A stretch of DNA of 64,000 nt, taken from NCBI GenBank assembly GCA_035578155.1, contig JAPWDM010000050.1:868001-932000 (forward strand). Reading direction: 5' to 3'. A program made the translations under genes and the position numbers. The DNA is from Brachynemurus nebulosus (taxonomy: Eukaryota > Arthropoda > Insecta > Neuroptera > Myrmeleontidae). The notes under the pieces are model-generated. The model did no database searches and was not told where the DNA came from. It saw nothing but the letters and a program-made list of their open reading frames with translations. Of the stretch, positions 22,977-33,756 are shown piece by piece. The first letter of the stretch is position 1; every line of letters begins with the position of its first letter.

Positions 22977-25900
22977 TTTAAAATATAAAATGATATTTCT
23001 TTTTTTTCAGACAAGACATTAAGTTTGTCCCCGCTTTTTCTCACCTCCTTGAAGAAGTCTACCATTTTTTTTGTGAAAATAAAAATTAAAACAAAATCAA
23101 ACAAAAGTGTAAAAGAAAAAATTAAGGTATCTCAACAACTAACAAAGTTACCGGGCTTTAAAGTTGCACTTTAAAGTTTAAAGTTCTAAATATTTCATCT
23201 GATACAGATCTGTGACGTCATTTTTGCTACGGAATTGCAAGTAGAACGAAGAGTCTTTTTACAAATTCAATATTTTGACATTTTAAAATGTCATTTATTT
23301 AAACTTTTGAGGATTCATAAATATATAAAGCAAAAATATAATTAAAAAAATATTGTATAAAAGACACTCGGTGTCCAATGAGCCATTTTCTCAAAATATC
23401 TACATCTCTATGATTGAAATTTTAATTTGAAAATTGCTATGTAACCGCATGAGAAAATTGTTTAACACCAGGGCGGCGACACAGGTTATTCGGAACTACA
23501 TCTCTATAGTTGGAATAATGGAGTATTATAAGATGGAGATCTAACTCATATAAGAGGAATTGACAAAATTGGTCAGGAAAATGGTAAATATGAGGGCTTT
23601 CTTTTTTTACCACTCGTGGCGTTAATAATCTCAAAATACTGATGTGAATATAGCGAATATAGTAACATAAAACGGATAAAACAGAATGTAACTACAGTAC
23701 TTATTCTCAAATAGAAACACGCCGGGACTGAGGAAGTGAGTGTTTCCATTTGAGAATCACCAATGTCGGTTGATAATATTTAATAATAAGGAAATACATA
23801 GAAATTACATATGTATGAAATAAACTCTTATAGTTTAAATTACTTTATACTGCGAATATGCAATGGTACTGACTCCGATTTTACATAGTGACGTCAGCGA
23901 ATTATATAATATACAATATAAATGACGCGATATAAAATAAAAATTGTTAAGTTTATTTTAAAAACGATCGAAAAACCCACTTTATAACTGAGTTGAAAAT
24001 TGAAAAAGATTCCAGAAGATTCTATTCAAAAGCTAACAAAGATAATATAAAAGCTCGCGTTTCCATTTGAGAATAAGTACTGTACCGCTTTCGTATCGTA
24101 CGAACACGAGTGCCATCTTTGATTTGAACATTTTTTTGAATACACTGAGTTTCGACTCCTTGTCTAATCTTCATAGTTGGAATATTAATTTTTAAAAATA
24201 AACAATATTCAGGTAACCGAATTGGAAAATTTTGTTGCTAAAGTGGAATTAACAGAAGGTTATTTGGTTGGTTAAATTAATATCTCGATTATAGACATGT
24301 ATTCCCAAATACCTGTGTCGCCGCCCTGGTGACAGATTGCTACATATTTGAGAAAATGGTCCATTGTGCGAATATTTGACGTCACAAGTGAATTGAAAAT
24401 CAATCACTCCGCCTTAAACTTTGATCTTCTATATCTCTATTATTTGTTAAATTTGCAACTACATATTACATTATCCACACTACGAGACTTCTCCATTGCG
24501 AAATATAAAAATATTGCAAATTAAAAAAAAAAACAGATATTCGTTACAGCCTTAATTTAGAACATTTTAATATTTTCGTGTACCTTCGCATTTTACTTAA
24601 AGTTAATTGAATCGTTGGAAATTTTTCCTTGAATTTTTCGTTTAATTCCCGCTTAAGGTCCTGGGGGCGGACATAATCAATCACAGACGTCATATAAGAT
24701 GTAAACGTAAGTAACGTACGATGTTTCCCAACAACCAATTCAGGATCGTCGAGTAAATTTGGCGAATAATTTAGACTAGCATGTTTTTTATCGTCTCTTG
24801 AACCTTCCAAAGTTGGCGGGGAGACTGTTATATTTATGTTACTTCGTTGAGAACTAATATTGAAAAAAATATTTTAAAATGTGTTCCCTTTTTTTTAAGT
24901 TAGATTTGGAATTACCCTGATTGTTTTGATGCGTTATCATTTTGTGGGGCATCTTCATCCTCTTCCAGAATACACGAACTTTTATCACGAATAGATTTCG
25001 AAGGAACTAATAACTGACTATAAGATACTTCCTGTATAATGTCAAAGTTACTTTAACGTACATAAAAAACAAAATGTATCTGTGGACGAATGTATTTTCC
25101 GAATAGACCCTCCCCCTTCAGTGGCAGAGAATTTTTCTTGGAACATTTGTTGAAAATTAGTTAATTTCTTTATTATTTACACAAATTAAAACGACCAAAT
25201 CCAGAACAATCGAATGATTTGCCGAAAACTGATATAAATATATTTACGATGATACGTCAAGTTGGGAACGAACACTAGCGTCTCTATTGTTAATGCCAAG
25301 AATCAAGTATGCTTAGTTACGTCTAGAGATGGGCAGCGGGAAAATTCCCGAAACCTGGGTAAAAACGATTACTTAACTGTACTTCTTTGCAAATGTGTTT
25401 TTAATTAGATCTCTGTATATTTGTTAATTGTGCGTGGAGATTTACATAATATAATGTTGATGTAAGACCATTTATTTCAAATGATAAAGGTACAAAATAT
25501 ACAAATTAACATTAAAAATAAACAAATATCAATACAAAATCAAATTTTTTGTCATTATTATGTTGTAAATGATAATCAGTCTTATGCAAATTATTAAATA
25601 ACATTACAGATGTTATCATTGAGAAATGAAGAAACTAAAAATCAACAATGTAATTTTAAACAAAGTTAAGTAACAAATTATTATTATCATAAAACCACTT
25701 CAGTACATATTGAATGTTTATTTATCTTTAGATTTAAAAATACATGCATACATATTATGTCGAATCAACTTAAGGTGACTTTTCAACGAAGTTAACAATT
25801 AATTTAAATTTATAACTCAATGTGTTCAAATTTCAGAGAAATATCTACGTTTTAAAAAAAAAATCGAAATGCCACGAAGTTCAATATTGACAAGCGAGAA

Positions 25901-28734
25901 TCGAGCTAAAATTTTGACGTTTCGGAAATTGCAGTACTTAAAACATAATCCAAAGGGGCGAAAAATATGGAGAAAACTGTCGTGGTAGGCCCAGGAAATT
26001 GGCACCGAAAAATGAAACGCGTATTGTACAACTAGCGACGAAAATAAATTGTCTAGAGAAAAACGCGATATATTAATTAGTATTTATGTAGTCTGAAGAT
26101 TAATTACTTACGTTTAGCAAACATTCTTTATGAAACAGCGGTTTTGATAGTTTAATTCCAAAATATTACGATAAATAGTAAATTAAAATAAATACCCACT
26201 TTTCGGGAATTTACCCCGTTTGTACCCACTTTGGGAATTTTTCCGGGAAAATTCCGGGTAGAATCCCATCTCTAGTTACGTCACTCAACGCACAAAGATA
26301 GCAGATATTTAAACTAGTAAGTATAATACGAGTTTTTATGGTGATTTTGGTAGTAAAGGGCCTTGGCGCATAAGGGGAGGTAATCGGCCTTTTCACTTTT
26401 TGGAATCTCACCCAGCTAGGTTTGTTGAGAATAAAAAGACATGCTCTTTCCCATAATTTTATTTAGGTAGGTGCTCCAGAAACTGTTTTATCGAATCACG
26501 AAGATTTTTCGTTTTTCTAACATATCTCAGCCGTATTAAAAGATATTTCAGATTTTCTGGCACCAATTTGTAGGTCTTCGAAGCGCGCATAAAGTACAAT
26601 TTTTTATATACTGTATATTACTCTACTATATCAAAATACTGTATTCAACAAAATTTGTTTAATATATTTATATGTATTTCTTTAAATAGGTAAGTAAACA
26701 TTAAATGCGAGGTGAATTTAAATTGAAAATTAATCATTCTATTAATAATGATTTTTGTTGTCAGAGGTTTCTTTCAAAAATAACTTTATTAATATATAAA
26801 TGTCAAAACTGTTCGGACATATGATCGCGTTCCGGTATACGGGGTTTTACGTTAATTCTATTTTTTAAAAAAAGTTAAAAATAACTTAAAAAAAAGAAGA
26901 CAAACAAAAAATAGCGTTGAAAAAACAATAAAAAAAAAGTCAACAAGAAAAATAATAAAAAAATTAACTTTTAAAAATAATAATTCAAATATTAATAAAA
27001 AATAGATATTCTTTTTTTTTAAAAAAATAGGTTTTTACCGGTTTATTTTAAATCTTATCAATCTAAAAATTATTCGAAACCTCTATTCTTCGGAAAAATA
27101 AAGAAAAATAATAATAAAACTCAAAGCTTATTTTGAAAAAATATCAAAAAAAATAGGTTTTGAATTTTTTGACCCACTAGCACCCTCTCAAAAATTATGA
27201 AAAAATTCATGAACATAGATCTGGTGAAGACACATCACATATATTTTTTTCGTCATGACGTGGGTCAATAGGTTTTGTTCTAAAAATATTTAAAATTTGT
27301 CAAGCCTCGGAAAATTTGAATTTCCCGCCAAAAAATTTTGAAAAAATTGTACTTTATGCGCGCTTCGAAGACCTACAATTTGGTGCCAGAAAATCTGAAA
27401 TATCTTTTAATACGGCTAAGATATGTTAGAAAAACGAAAAATCTTCGTGATTCGATAAAACAGTTTCTGGAGCACCTACCTAAATAAAATTATGGGGAAG
27501 AGCATGTCTTTTTATTCTCAACAAACCTATAGCTGGGTGAGATTCCAAAAAGTGAAAAGGCCGATTACCCACCCCACCCCTTATGCGCCAAGGCCCTTTT
27601 ACATAAGCAAATCGAAGGTGGAAGGGGGTATTTGGAAAAATAATCGATGAAAAAAAAAAAACTAATAATACTTGTTATCATTACCTGTCCATCTTGTCCT
27701 TTTTCAATACCTAACAAATCGAATGGATCTAAACCGTCGACAATTGACGACAACGGTCTAGAACCGGATGGATTTCTCCTGCGTCCCGGATCCTTACGTA
27801 AATCTGTTCTAAAATATCATACGATAATCGTTTAGTACAAATTTGAAGTAGAAGATTATAATTACCGATAGCACACCTTGACACACGATGTGGTTTATTG
27901 TACGGGATTGCCGAAAACACTAAAAAAGGCACACAACTATTCGATGTGACCAAAACTAGACGCTCCTCCAAAAATTTATGGCCTTTTGTCGGTTTTATTA
28001 AACGCACTTCTCGTGTGGTGTTTGTCTCGGGCAATGCTGGCGACGGGCTGGCTTTCGAACGGCTGTGAACAGGGTCAATACTTTCATTACTACTATAATT
28101 ATGGTGACGTTCTAGATCGGTAACAGGAGTTTGTCGGGACATTCGTTTCCGATAGTTATGAAGACTATTGTGTCTTTTACCTAACCCGGCATGACTGCCT
28201 CCTGTACTTGTTCTAAAATAATCAAAAAAAACTGTTATATTAAAATTTCATATTTCAAACTTTCAAGGCGAACCTTTCACGAAATGAACTATTTTTAAAT
28301 ACTGGTAAATCGTCACTCGATAACAATGTTTTACACGGTGTCGAATTTGAATCCGAATCCGAACTCAATGAATGTAAATCGGGACTTTTTCCGACATTTG
28401 TACCTTTACCACAACTTGTTGATTTCGAATGCATTCGTTTTAACTTGAGCAATGACGTTGACTTGGATCTCTCTTTGATTAAATTACTTTCAGCCTCGTT
28501 TGCCGATATTTCAAATTCTTCCGATAAATTATCTTCGAGTAATGTTTTCGGTGCTTCTGAGCAAGTGTCTGTATTATCTTCCAAATGAGATAAAGGTACA
28601 TTTTGGCAAGTATTTTGTGAAAAAAATTGAAATTTATTTGTATCTTTATGGGTTCCATCGAGAGATATGTTTGATAAGAAACTAACCGCGGCTAATCTTC
28701 TTCGAGATCGATATTTACGAGAAGCACATGCCAT
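22372..28734 (-). CDS. CABLES1: CDK5 and ABL1 enzyme substrate (CABLES)-type cyclin-box protein, seven coding exons
   Basis: Exons in order: 28734-28274, 28212-27877, 27808-27685, 25031-24916, 24853-24584, 22791-22584 and 22512-22372; phases join to 551 residues. Residues 1-25 carry the CABLES signature [17 protein letters not shown]. The middle has [18 protein letters not shown] and [10 protein letters not shown], then [20 protein letters not shown]. The C-terminal third is the cyclin-like box ([69 protein letters not shown]). CABLES proteins link CDKs to ABL/WEE1-type kinases and restrain proliferation; function here is inferred from family. The match does not separate CABLES1 from CABLES2, and insects usually have one gene, so the symbol is nominal. 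Introns 3 and 5 are filled with mobile elements. Start ATG 28734 is preferred over the in-frame ATG at 28746 because [13 protein letters not shown] is the conserved head. Confidence 0.93.
22890..22973. repeat. (TA)n microsatellite, about 84 bp
   Basis: Uninterrupted TA dinucleotides inside the outer element of CABLES intron 5. The reverse-strand open frame across it (poly Ile-Tyr) is an artefact. Confidence 0.97.
23466..24331. mobile_element. Element D, 21-bp perfect TIR (level 4)
   Basis: CACCAGGGCGGCGACACAGG (plus one further matching base, T) at the left end is exactly inverted at the right end. No clear target duplication is visible. The interior is interrupted by the family A copy at 23517-24175, whose target duplication is intact. 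Confidence 0.75.
23517..24175 (-). mobile_element. Family A element, copy A2, perfect 8-bp TSD (level 5)
   Basis: GTTGGAAT at 23509-23516 and 24176-24183. Tips AATGGAGTATTATAAGATGG and, in reverse, TATGAAGATTAGACAAGGAG form a degenerate inverted repeat. Inside, GTTTCCATTTGAGAATAAG and its inverse are present as in all family members. This is the only fully uninterrupted copy with a clean duplication, so it is the reference empty site for the insertions in copy A3. 659 bp, non-coding. Confidence 0.88.
25324..26274. mobile_element. hAT-like non-autonomous element, perfect 8-bp TSD
   Basis: GTTACGTC at 25316-25323 and 26275-26282. Tips TAGAGATGGGCAGCGGGAAA and, in reverse, TAGAGATGGGATTCTACCCG. 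Subterminal GGGAATTTTCC-like palindromic motifs lie at both ends. A short frame from about 25869 ([16 protein letters not shown]...) could be a transposase relic but is too short to assign. Located in CABLES intron 3. Confidence 0.9.
26356..27599. mobile_element. Foldback TIR element in CABLES intron 3
   Basis: Arms of about 260 bp (26356-26615 and 27338-27599) are inverted copies. Tips AAGGGCCTTGGCGCATAAGG; shared further in are TTTTTGGAATCTCACCCAGC, GAGCATGTCTTTTTATTCTC, GATATTTCAGATTTTCTGG and CTTCGAAGCGCGCATAAAGT. TA at 26354-26355 and 27600-27601 may be the target duplication. The interior (26670-26855) includes an inverted copy of the left end of the 36771-37939 element, ending in a GGGGTTTTAC tip. 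Confidence 0.82.
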
Positions 28735-31700
28735 TCTAACAAACAAAATTGAATTTTATTGTTAAAAATAGTGTCTTACTGCGACGTAATAAAAATTTTG
28801 TTTAGTGTTTGCGTACTTACTTATTGCACTATTTTAATGTTAAGTCACAAATTTCCATTGAATAATCTAGAGCATTTTTGTAATTTTTATGCTGTATTTG
28901 CGGTATTTGCCGTATCTTAATAACTAGACTGTTACATTCGTTATATTTTTACTTTGTTGCAAAGATCCAATTAAATCTATAATGTTTCGTGGCTATAATT
29001 AACTTTCAAAGTAGGTGGATTAAAAATATATAAATCGGATAAATACATATATTTAATGTAGCTGTTTATAAGTACAAGTACACAATTTTAATTAAAATTT
29101 TTATATTTCTTCATTTGTAATTTTATATGTACATTTCATATACATATGTATATCATGTATACATTGTAATTGCCCTATATACGTATCATACGTATCATAT
29201 AATATGTATGATATGTATACATGGTATACATCGTATACATTGTAATTGCCCTATATATGTATGTATGTATGTAATTTCTGGGATATTATAATGTACACCT
29301 GACTCTGACTTTACACGATAGATATGATAAATACGGTAGATTGCATTAAAAGTTCATGTAACTACTTTTATAGAAAATTCTCTTATAGGATTGTAGAACG
29401 AGGCGATCTCAGTTGTTAAGGTTCAGTCAAGAAAAACAGAAAAATTACTTTTTCATAGAGGTTTGATTTTCTCACTTATAAAAATTTTCAGGGATAAAAA
29501 TCACAGAACCTGACAAATTAGTACTCTTATTCATAATTAAAGCACACATTTGCATATGACTGTAAAATCATTGCTAGCAGTAACGATTTAATAGTTTTGA
29601 AAGACAAAAAAATGATTTCCTTAGCGTCTGGTTGATTGTGTAGAATTACACAAGATTTAATACAGAATACAGCTTATGCAGGTATATGCAATTTAAATCT
29701 AAGCTCCATTAATTGTGACATTTTGAGAAGTATAATAAATTGTTTTTCTTACTTTTTTGGTTAATTATTTGAAATTAAAAAACTCCATGGAATCAAATAA
29801 TATTAAAAATTAAAATTTTATATAAAAAGTTGTGTAAAGACCGAATTAGGTGTATGCGTTTATGTGCTTACATATGATATACTTAGGTATTCTAGAAGTT
29901 GTATTGAATGCACCCATATTTCAAAAGGTAAATAATTATGTATTGTAAATACATACATACGTAAATAACGATCTATGATACTATAACAAAATTCTCAAGA
30001 TTTTTTTTTTACGTGTACTTTGAATTTATTCAATAAATCTTTGACAAATTTCGATCAAGGACCTTGAGCAAAAATCATAACTTAAGCTTGGCATAAAAAG
30101 CTAAATAAATTAGTTTTTCTACTCCTGTTGAAGAACACACTCATTATATATCCGTTAATTGTTGAGAAAGTTAGGCATTATTCAAAGGTGTGGAGGAATG
30201 TTCATTACTCAATACCCTCTTGACCAATGAAGTCACAGTATTAATCATTATTCCATGGGTTTGCTTTTGTTTTGTGTATATATGTATGTATCAAGTTTTA
30301 ATTTAATATATATTGCCTAGTAACGTCCAAGTAAATAAAGTAGTTTATGTTTTGTTTTGATCGTTTTATACATAATATTATACAAACTATTAACGAAATT
30401 AGAAACAGATTAAAAATTTGATTTAAAATTTATATTCAATTTTATTTAAATCAAAAAGGAAAAAAGTCGTAGAAAAAATATCGTATTCTACTCGCTTGCA
30501 AGTTGCAATGGCTATTACTCACTCAGATGCATTACGACACTCGCCTCACAAGCTCGGCTCGTGTCGCAATTTCATCTTCGTGAGTAATAGCTATCATTAC
30601 TAGCTCGTTGAATAATATACTATTATGTACGACTGAATCATAAAAGCCTATTTTATTGCATTGCTAAGAGATATGAAAAGCAGCACTTTTTGGCATTAGT
30701 TACATAATGAAAAGCAAAAAGCACAAGTGCCATAAAGAATAGTCTACTTGATAAATTTTATTTTCAATTTTACAATAAACAAAAAACACACTAATATTAA
30801 GTACATATATTTTTTTGTATACCATATTTACAAATATTTATATAATTAATATTAATTATACAATCTGAACTACTATTAATATTTATTCCAGGCAATTTCT
30901 TCCTCTCGTCTTTAAATATTAGTAACTTTTATTGAGAAATCTAAAAATGTCGCAGTATTATATTAACATCAGATGACAGATAATCACAACCAAAGCATGC
31001 TTTAACATATAATAAATTTTTCTATGCCAACTATATTATAGAATAATTTTTTTATTTAAAGTGTAGACGCCAGGTTTATAAATTCGATTTTTATAGATAT
31101 TTAGGAATTTTAGCAGTCGTACATAAAGCTTTGTATGCAACTTGTACATAATTTGACTTTATGAACTCGCCTTTTTTTATTGGCCTCGCTCGTAAGTGCT
31201 CGTAAGCTCGCTCAGCCATAAACACGACTTGTTCATAAAGATCTTCATTATGTACTTGTTGCATAAATAGCTATTACCAGCTCTATTTTTATAACAATGA
31301 ATGTACTGGGGTTCTACTGTACGAATCTTGAATTTTTTTTTACAGTTTCTTGTCTCTTATTATAATTATACTTCTGGAATATCCTCAATATCCTGAAGAT
31401 TTATTTTCATACGTCCAATTATAATTAGCTTTATTGGGCTTTAGGCATATATGTAGTATAATAAATATATAGCCAATCTGGATATGAAAACATGTCCCAA
31501 CATCACGGCACAACAATATTAGTTCTAGCCATGGAAGAAGGAGAGGTATATAATATTGTAAAGGAAGGAGCATTTCCCAAAATACTGATCAACATATTAT
31601 GAATATTAAACGTGCGTATTATGAATGACGTCATTTTGTAAATATACAGTAACGGTTTTAATTTAATTAAAACATTGCCATTGCTTTTAAAACAATATAT

Positions 31701-33023
31701 TTAGTATATTTTTCTTATAATTGTGATTTCTATATAAAAACATAAACAATTAATTAATTATTTTTAATATCTGTTCTAGTTAATTCAATAATCAACTCCT
31801 TAAGAATGCTGTTCGACTATTTTATCAGTTAATTTTTCGAATTCTTAATTGTCTACTAAATTATTGTATTTTTTAACGGTGCTTAAAGAATATTATAAAT
31901 TACCATAAACTGAAAACAAAAATTGCTCAAATTAATCGATTATTTACAATTTATAACAATTTACGATTATTATAACAATATAAGATTACGTTTTGGTTTA
32001 TAATTTTCCATCACTAATAAGACATATCTTTTTGATAAAAGTAGACACAAACATAAATAAAACTATACAGTTTATTAATAAATAAATAAATAAATACAAA
32101 CAAAATACATGATCTTGAAGTTAAATTTTTATATGCTCATTAATTTTACATATAAGACGCTACTGGAATGAAGGGTCAATCTAACCTATATTTTAATTTT
32201 TACATAATTTTATTTTTTACAATATTTTTAAAATTTTGGTCGTTATTATCACATATTTTAACTAAAAAACGAATTCCTTATTTATGTAGAATGATTCCTT
32301 TTTCGATATTTCCTTTACTTTGTGTAATGTCAAAATTGGTATTTTTCCGCTTATTATAAACCTGTTTTTTTAGATGAAAAATGTAGAAAAATTAACAAAT
32401 TTTCCCTAGAAATGGTTGCATTTATTGATCAATACAATATTTACTTACCCAAATATTATATTTACGGTGTATTACGTTTACTAATTTTATTTTAAATTTA
32501 ATTTTTTGTAGGACTGGATGTTTAGTGCTTATTTGCACGTGTTATAGTGTATATTTACTCTTTTGTTTTTTATTTTTTGTGGTACATTCAAAAGAATCTA
32601 CGTATTCATTCTAACATATCATATTAAACTATATCTTGTCCCTCTCTTAAGAAATAGTCTCCATCCATATTCTTCTATATCAATGGTTCTAGCTCTCTCT
32701 TTGGGGAAATTTGGTTCGTTTTGCGCAAATGCGACTATTTTGGTGGAACTGGAAATATTAGTTGAATATATTTAAAAATCTGTGGGCACCATGATATTTA
32801 TATAAATTGTTGTTTCGGTGTGAATTTTAGTAATTTAGTTGTTTGTAGCTTTTATTCATGTTTATTAATTAAATACATTAATTATCAAAATAATTTGTAG
32901 TTTTTCCTCAAATAGTCAACTTAACATTTAATAAACAGGTTATTAAATTACAACTGCTGTAATATTTAATATTACACCATATTAAAGAAGTCAAAATTGC
33001 TTATACTCCATTGAGGTAAAACC
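28735..33023. other. Intergenic region upstream of the CABLES-type gene
   Basis: No gene found in 4.3 kb. Contents: CABLES promoter and 5' leader at the left edge; a TATACAT-rich block at 29130-29270 in which GTATACATTGTAATTGCCC occurs twice (74 bp apart); an inverted pair GGCTATTACTCACTC / GTGAGTAATAGCTAT at 30511-30595; a second inverted pair around TTGTACATAAT and ATTATGTACTTG at 31140-31265; an (AAAT)n run near 32082. The short open frames here have chance-like AT-driven composition. Confidence 0.5.
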
Positions 33024-33756
33024 GGTAAAACAATGGAGTATTATAAGATGGAGATCTAACTCATATGAGAGGAATTGACAAAATTGGTTAGGAAAATGGT
33101 AAATTTAAGGGCTTTCTTTTTTACCAGTGGCGGCGTTAATAATCTCAAAATACTGATGTGAATATAGCGAATATAGTAACATAAAACGGATAAAACAGAA
33201 TGTAACTACAGTACTTATTCTCAAATAGAAACACTCCGGGACGGGGGAAGTGAGTGTTTCCATTTGAGAATCACCAATGTCGGTTGATGACATTTAATAA
33301 TAAGGAAATACATAGAAATTACATATGTATGAAATAAACTCTTATAGTTTAAATTACTTTATACGGCGGATATCCAATGGTACCGACTCCGATTTTACAT
33401 AGTGACGTCAGCGAATTATATAATCACGGAGGTATATGGAGATTACATTCTCATATGTGTGAATATAACAGAAATGAAGCATTACACACACATTACAATC
33501 GCATACGTACCTAAAAAAAACCATTGTGATCTCCTAACAATTTTAAATGGGGGATATTTTTATAAAAATAATATGGGGAACAAAGGAATATTTAGCAAAG
33601 TATTTACCAATAACAAAAACTTTTTTTGATGTTTTTTAATGAAAATAAGAGTTATATGTATAAAAAATTAAAATATATAAAAAATATATACCTACACGTA
33701 TTTACAAAAAAATCGTAATTTTACAAAAAGAAATATGTATACAATATCTATATTTT

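Larger units (their letters stand above)
23381..24358. mobile_element. Element E, 8-bp TSD (level 3)
   Basis: GTCCAATG at 23373-23380 and GTCCATTG at 24359-24366 match at 7 of 8 bases. Tips are AGCCATTTTCTCAAAATAT and, in reverse, CATTTTCTCAAATATGTA. The family B copy in the eIF2alpha kinase gene lacks it. The superfamily is open (8-bp duplications occur in hAT, P and Merlin types). Confidence 0.7.
23030..24500. repeat. Family B copy B1, split by E/D/A2 insertions (level 2)
   Basis: Left part 23030-23380 and right part 24359-24500 correspond to an uninterrupted copy at 55315-55935. Shared strings include AAGGTATCTCAACAACTAAC, CATCTGATACAGAT, GTGACGTCATTTTT, AAAAGACACTCGGTGTCC, then TTTGACGTCACA and CATATTACATTATCCACACT. 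In the other copy GTGTCC is followed within a few bases by GATTGTGTGG, so the 23381-24358 sequence is an insertion. Confidence 0.8.
22857..24553. mobile_element. Outer TIR element in CABLES intron 5 (level 1 of nest)
   Basis: AAGGTTGTAACGAATAT at the left end is inverted at the right (AAGGCTGTAACGAATAT in reverse, ending 24553). The right end is about 30 bp from the donor of exon 5. The interior holds the (TA)n tract, a copy of family B, and the E, D and A2 elements. Flanking AATTT repeats could be a short target duplication but are not decisive. Confidence 0.6.

Noticed and set aside
22850..23104. Reverse open frame with long Ile-Tyr run
   Set aside because: Produced by reading through the (TA)n microsatellite; the same happens at 51823-52050 and 56489-56707.
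23466..24331. Element D as a hAT element with 8-bp duplication
   Set aside because: Tips are CAGGG-like but the flanking 8-mers (TTTAACAC and GTGACAGA) do not match, so the superfamily is left open.
28735..33023. Possible extra gene in the largest intergenic gap
   Set aside because: Open frames there are short, hydrophobic and AT-driven with no family motif or splice-consistent neighbours.
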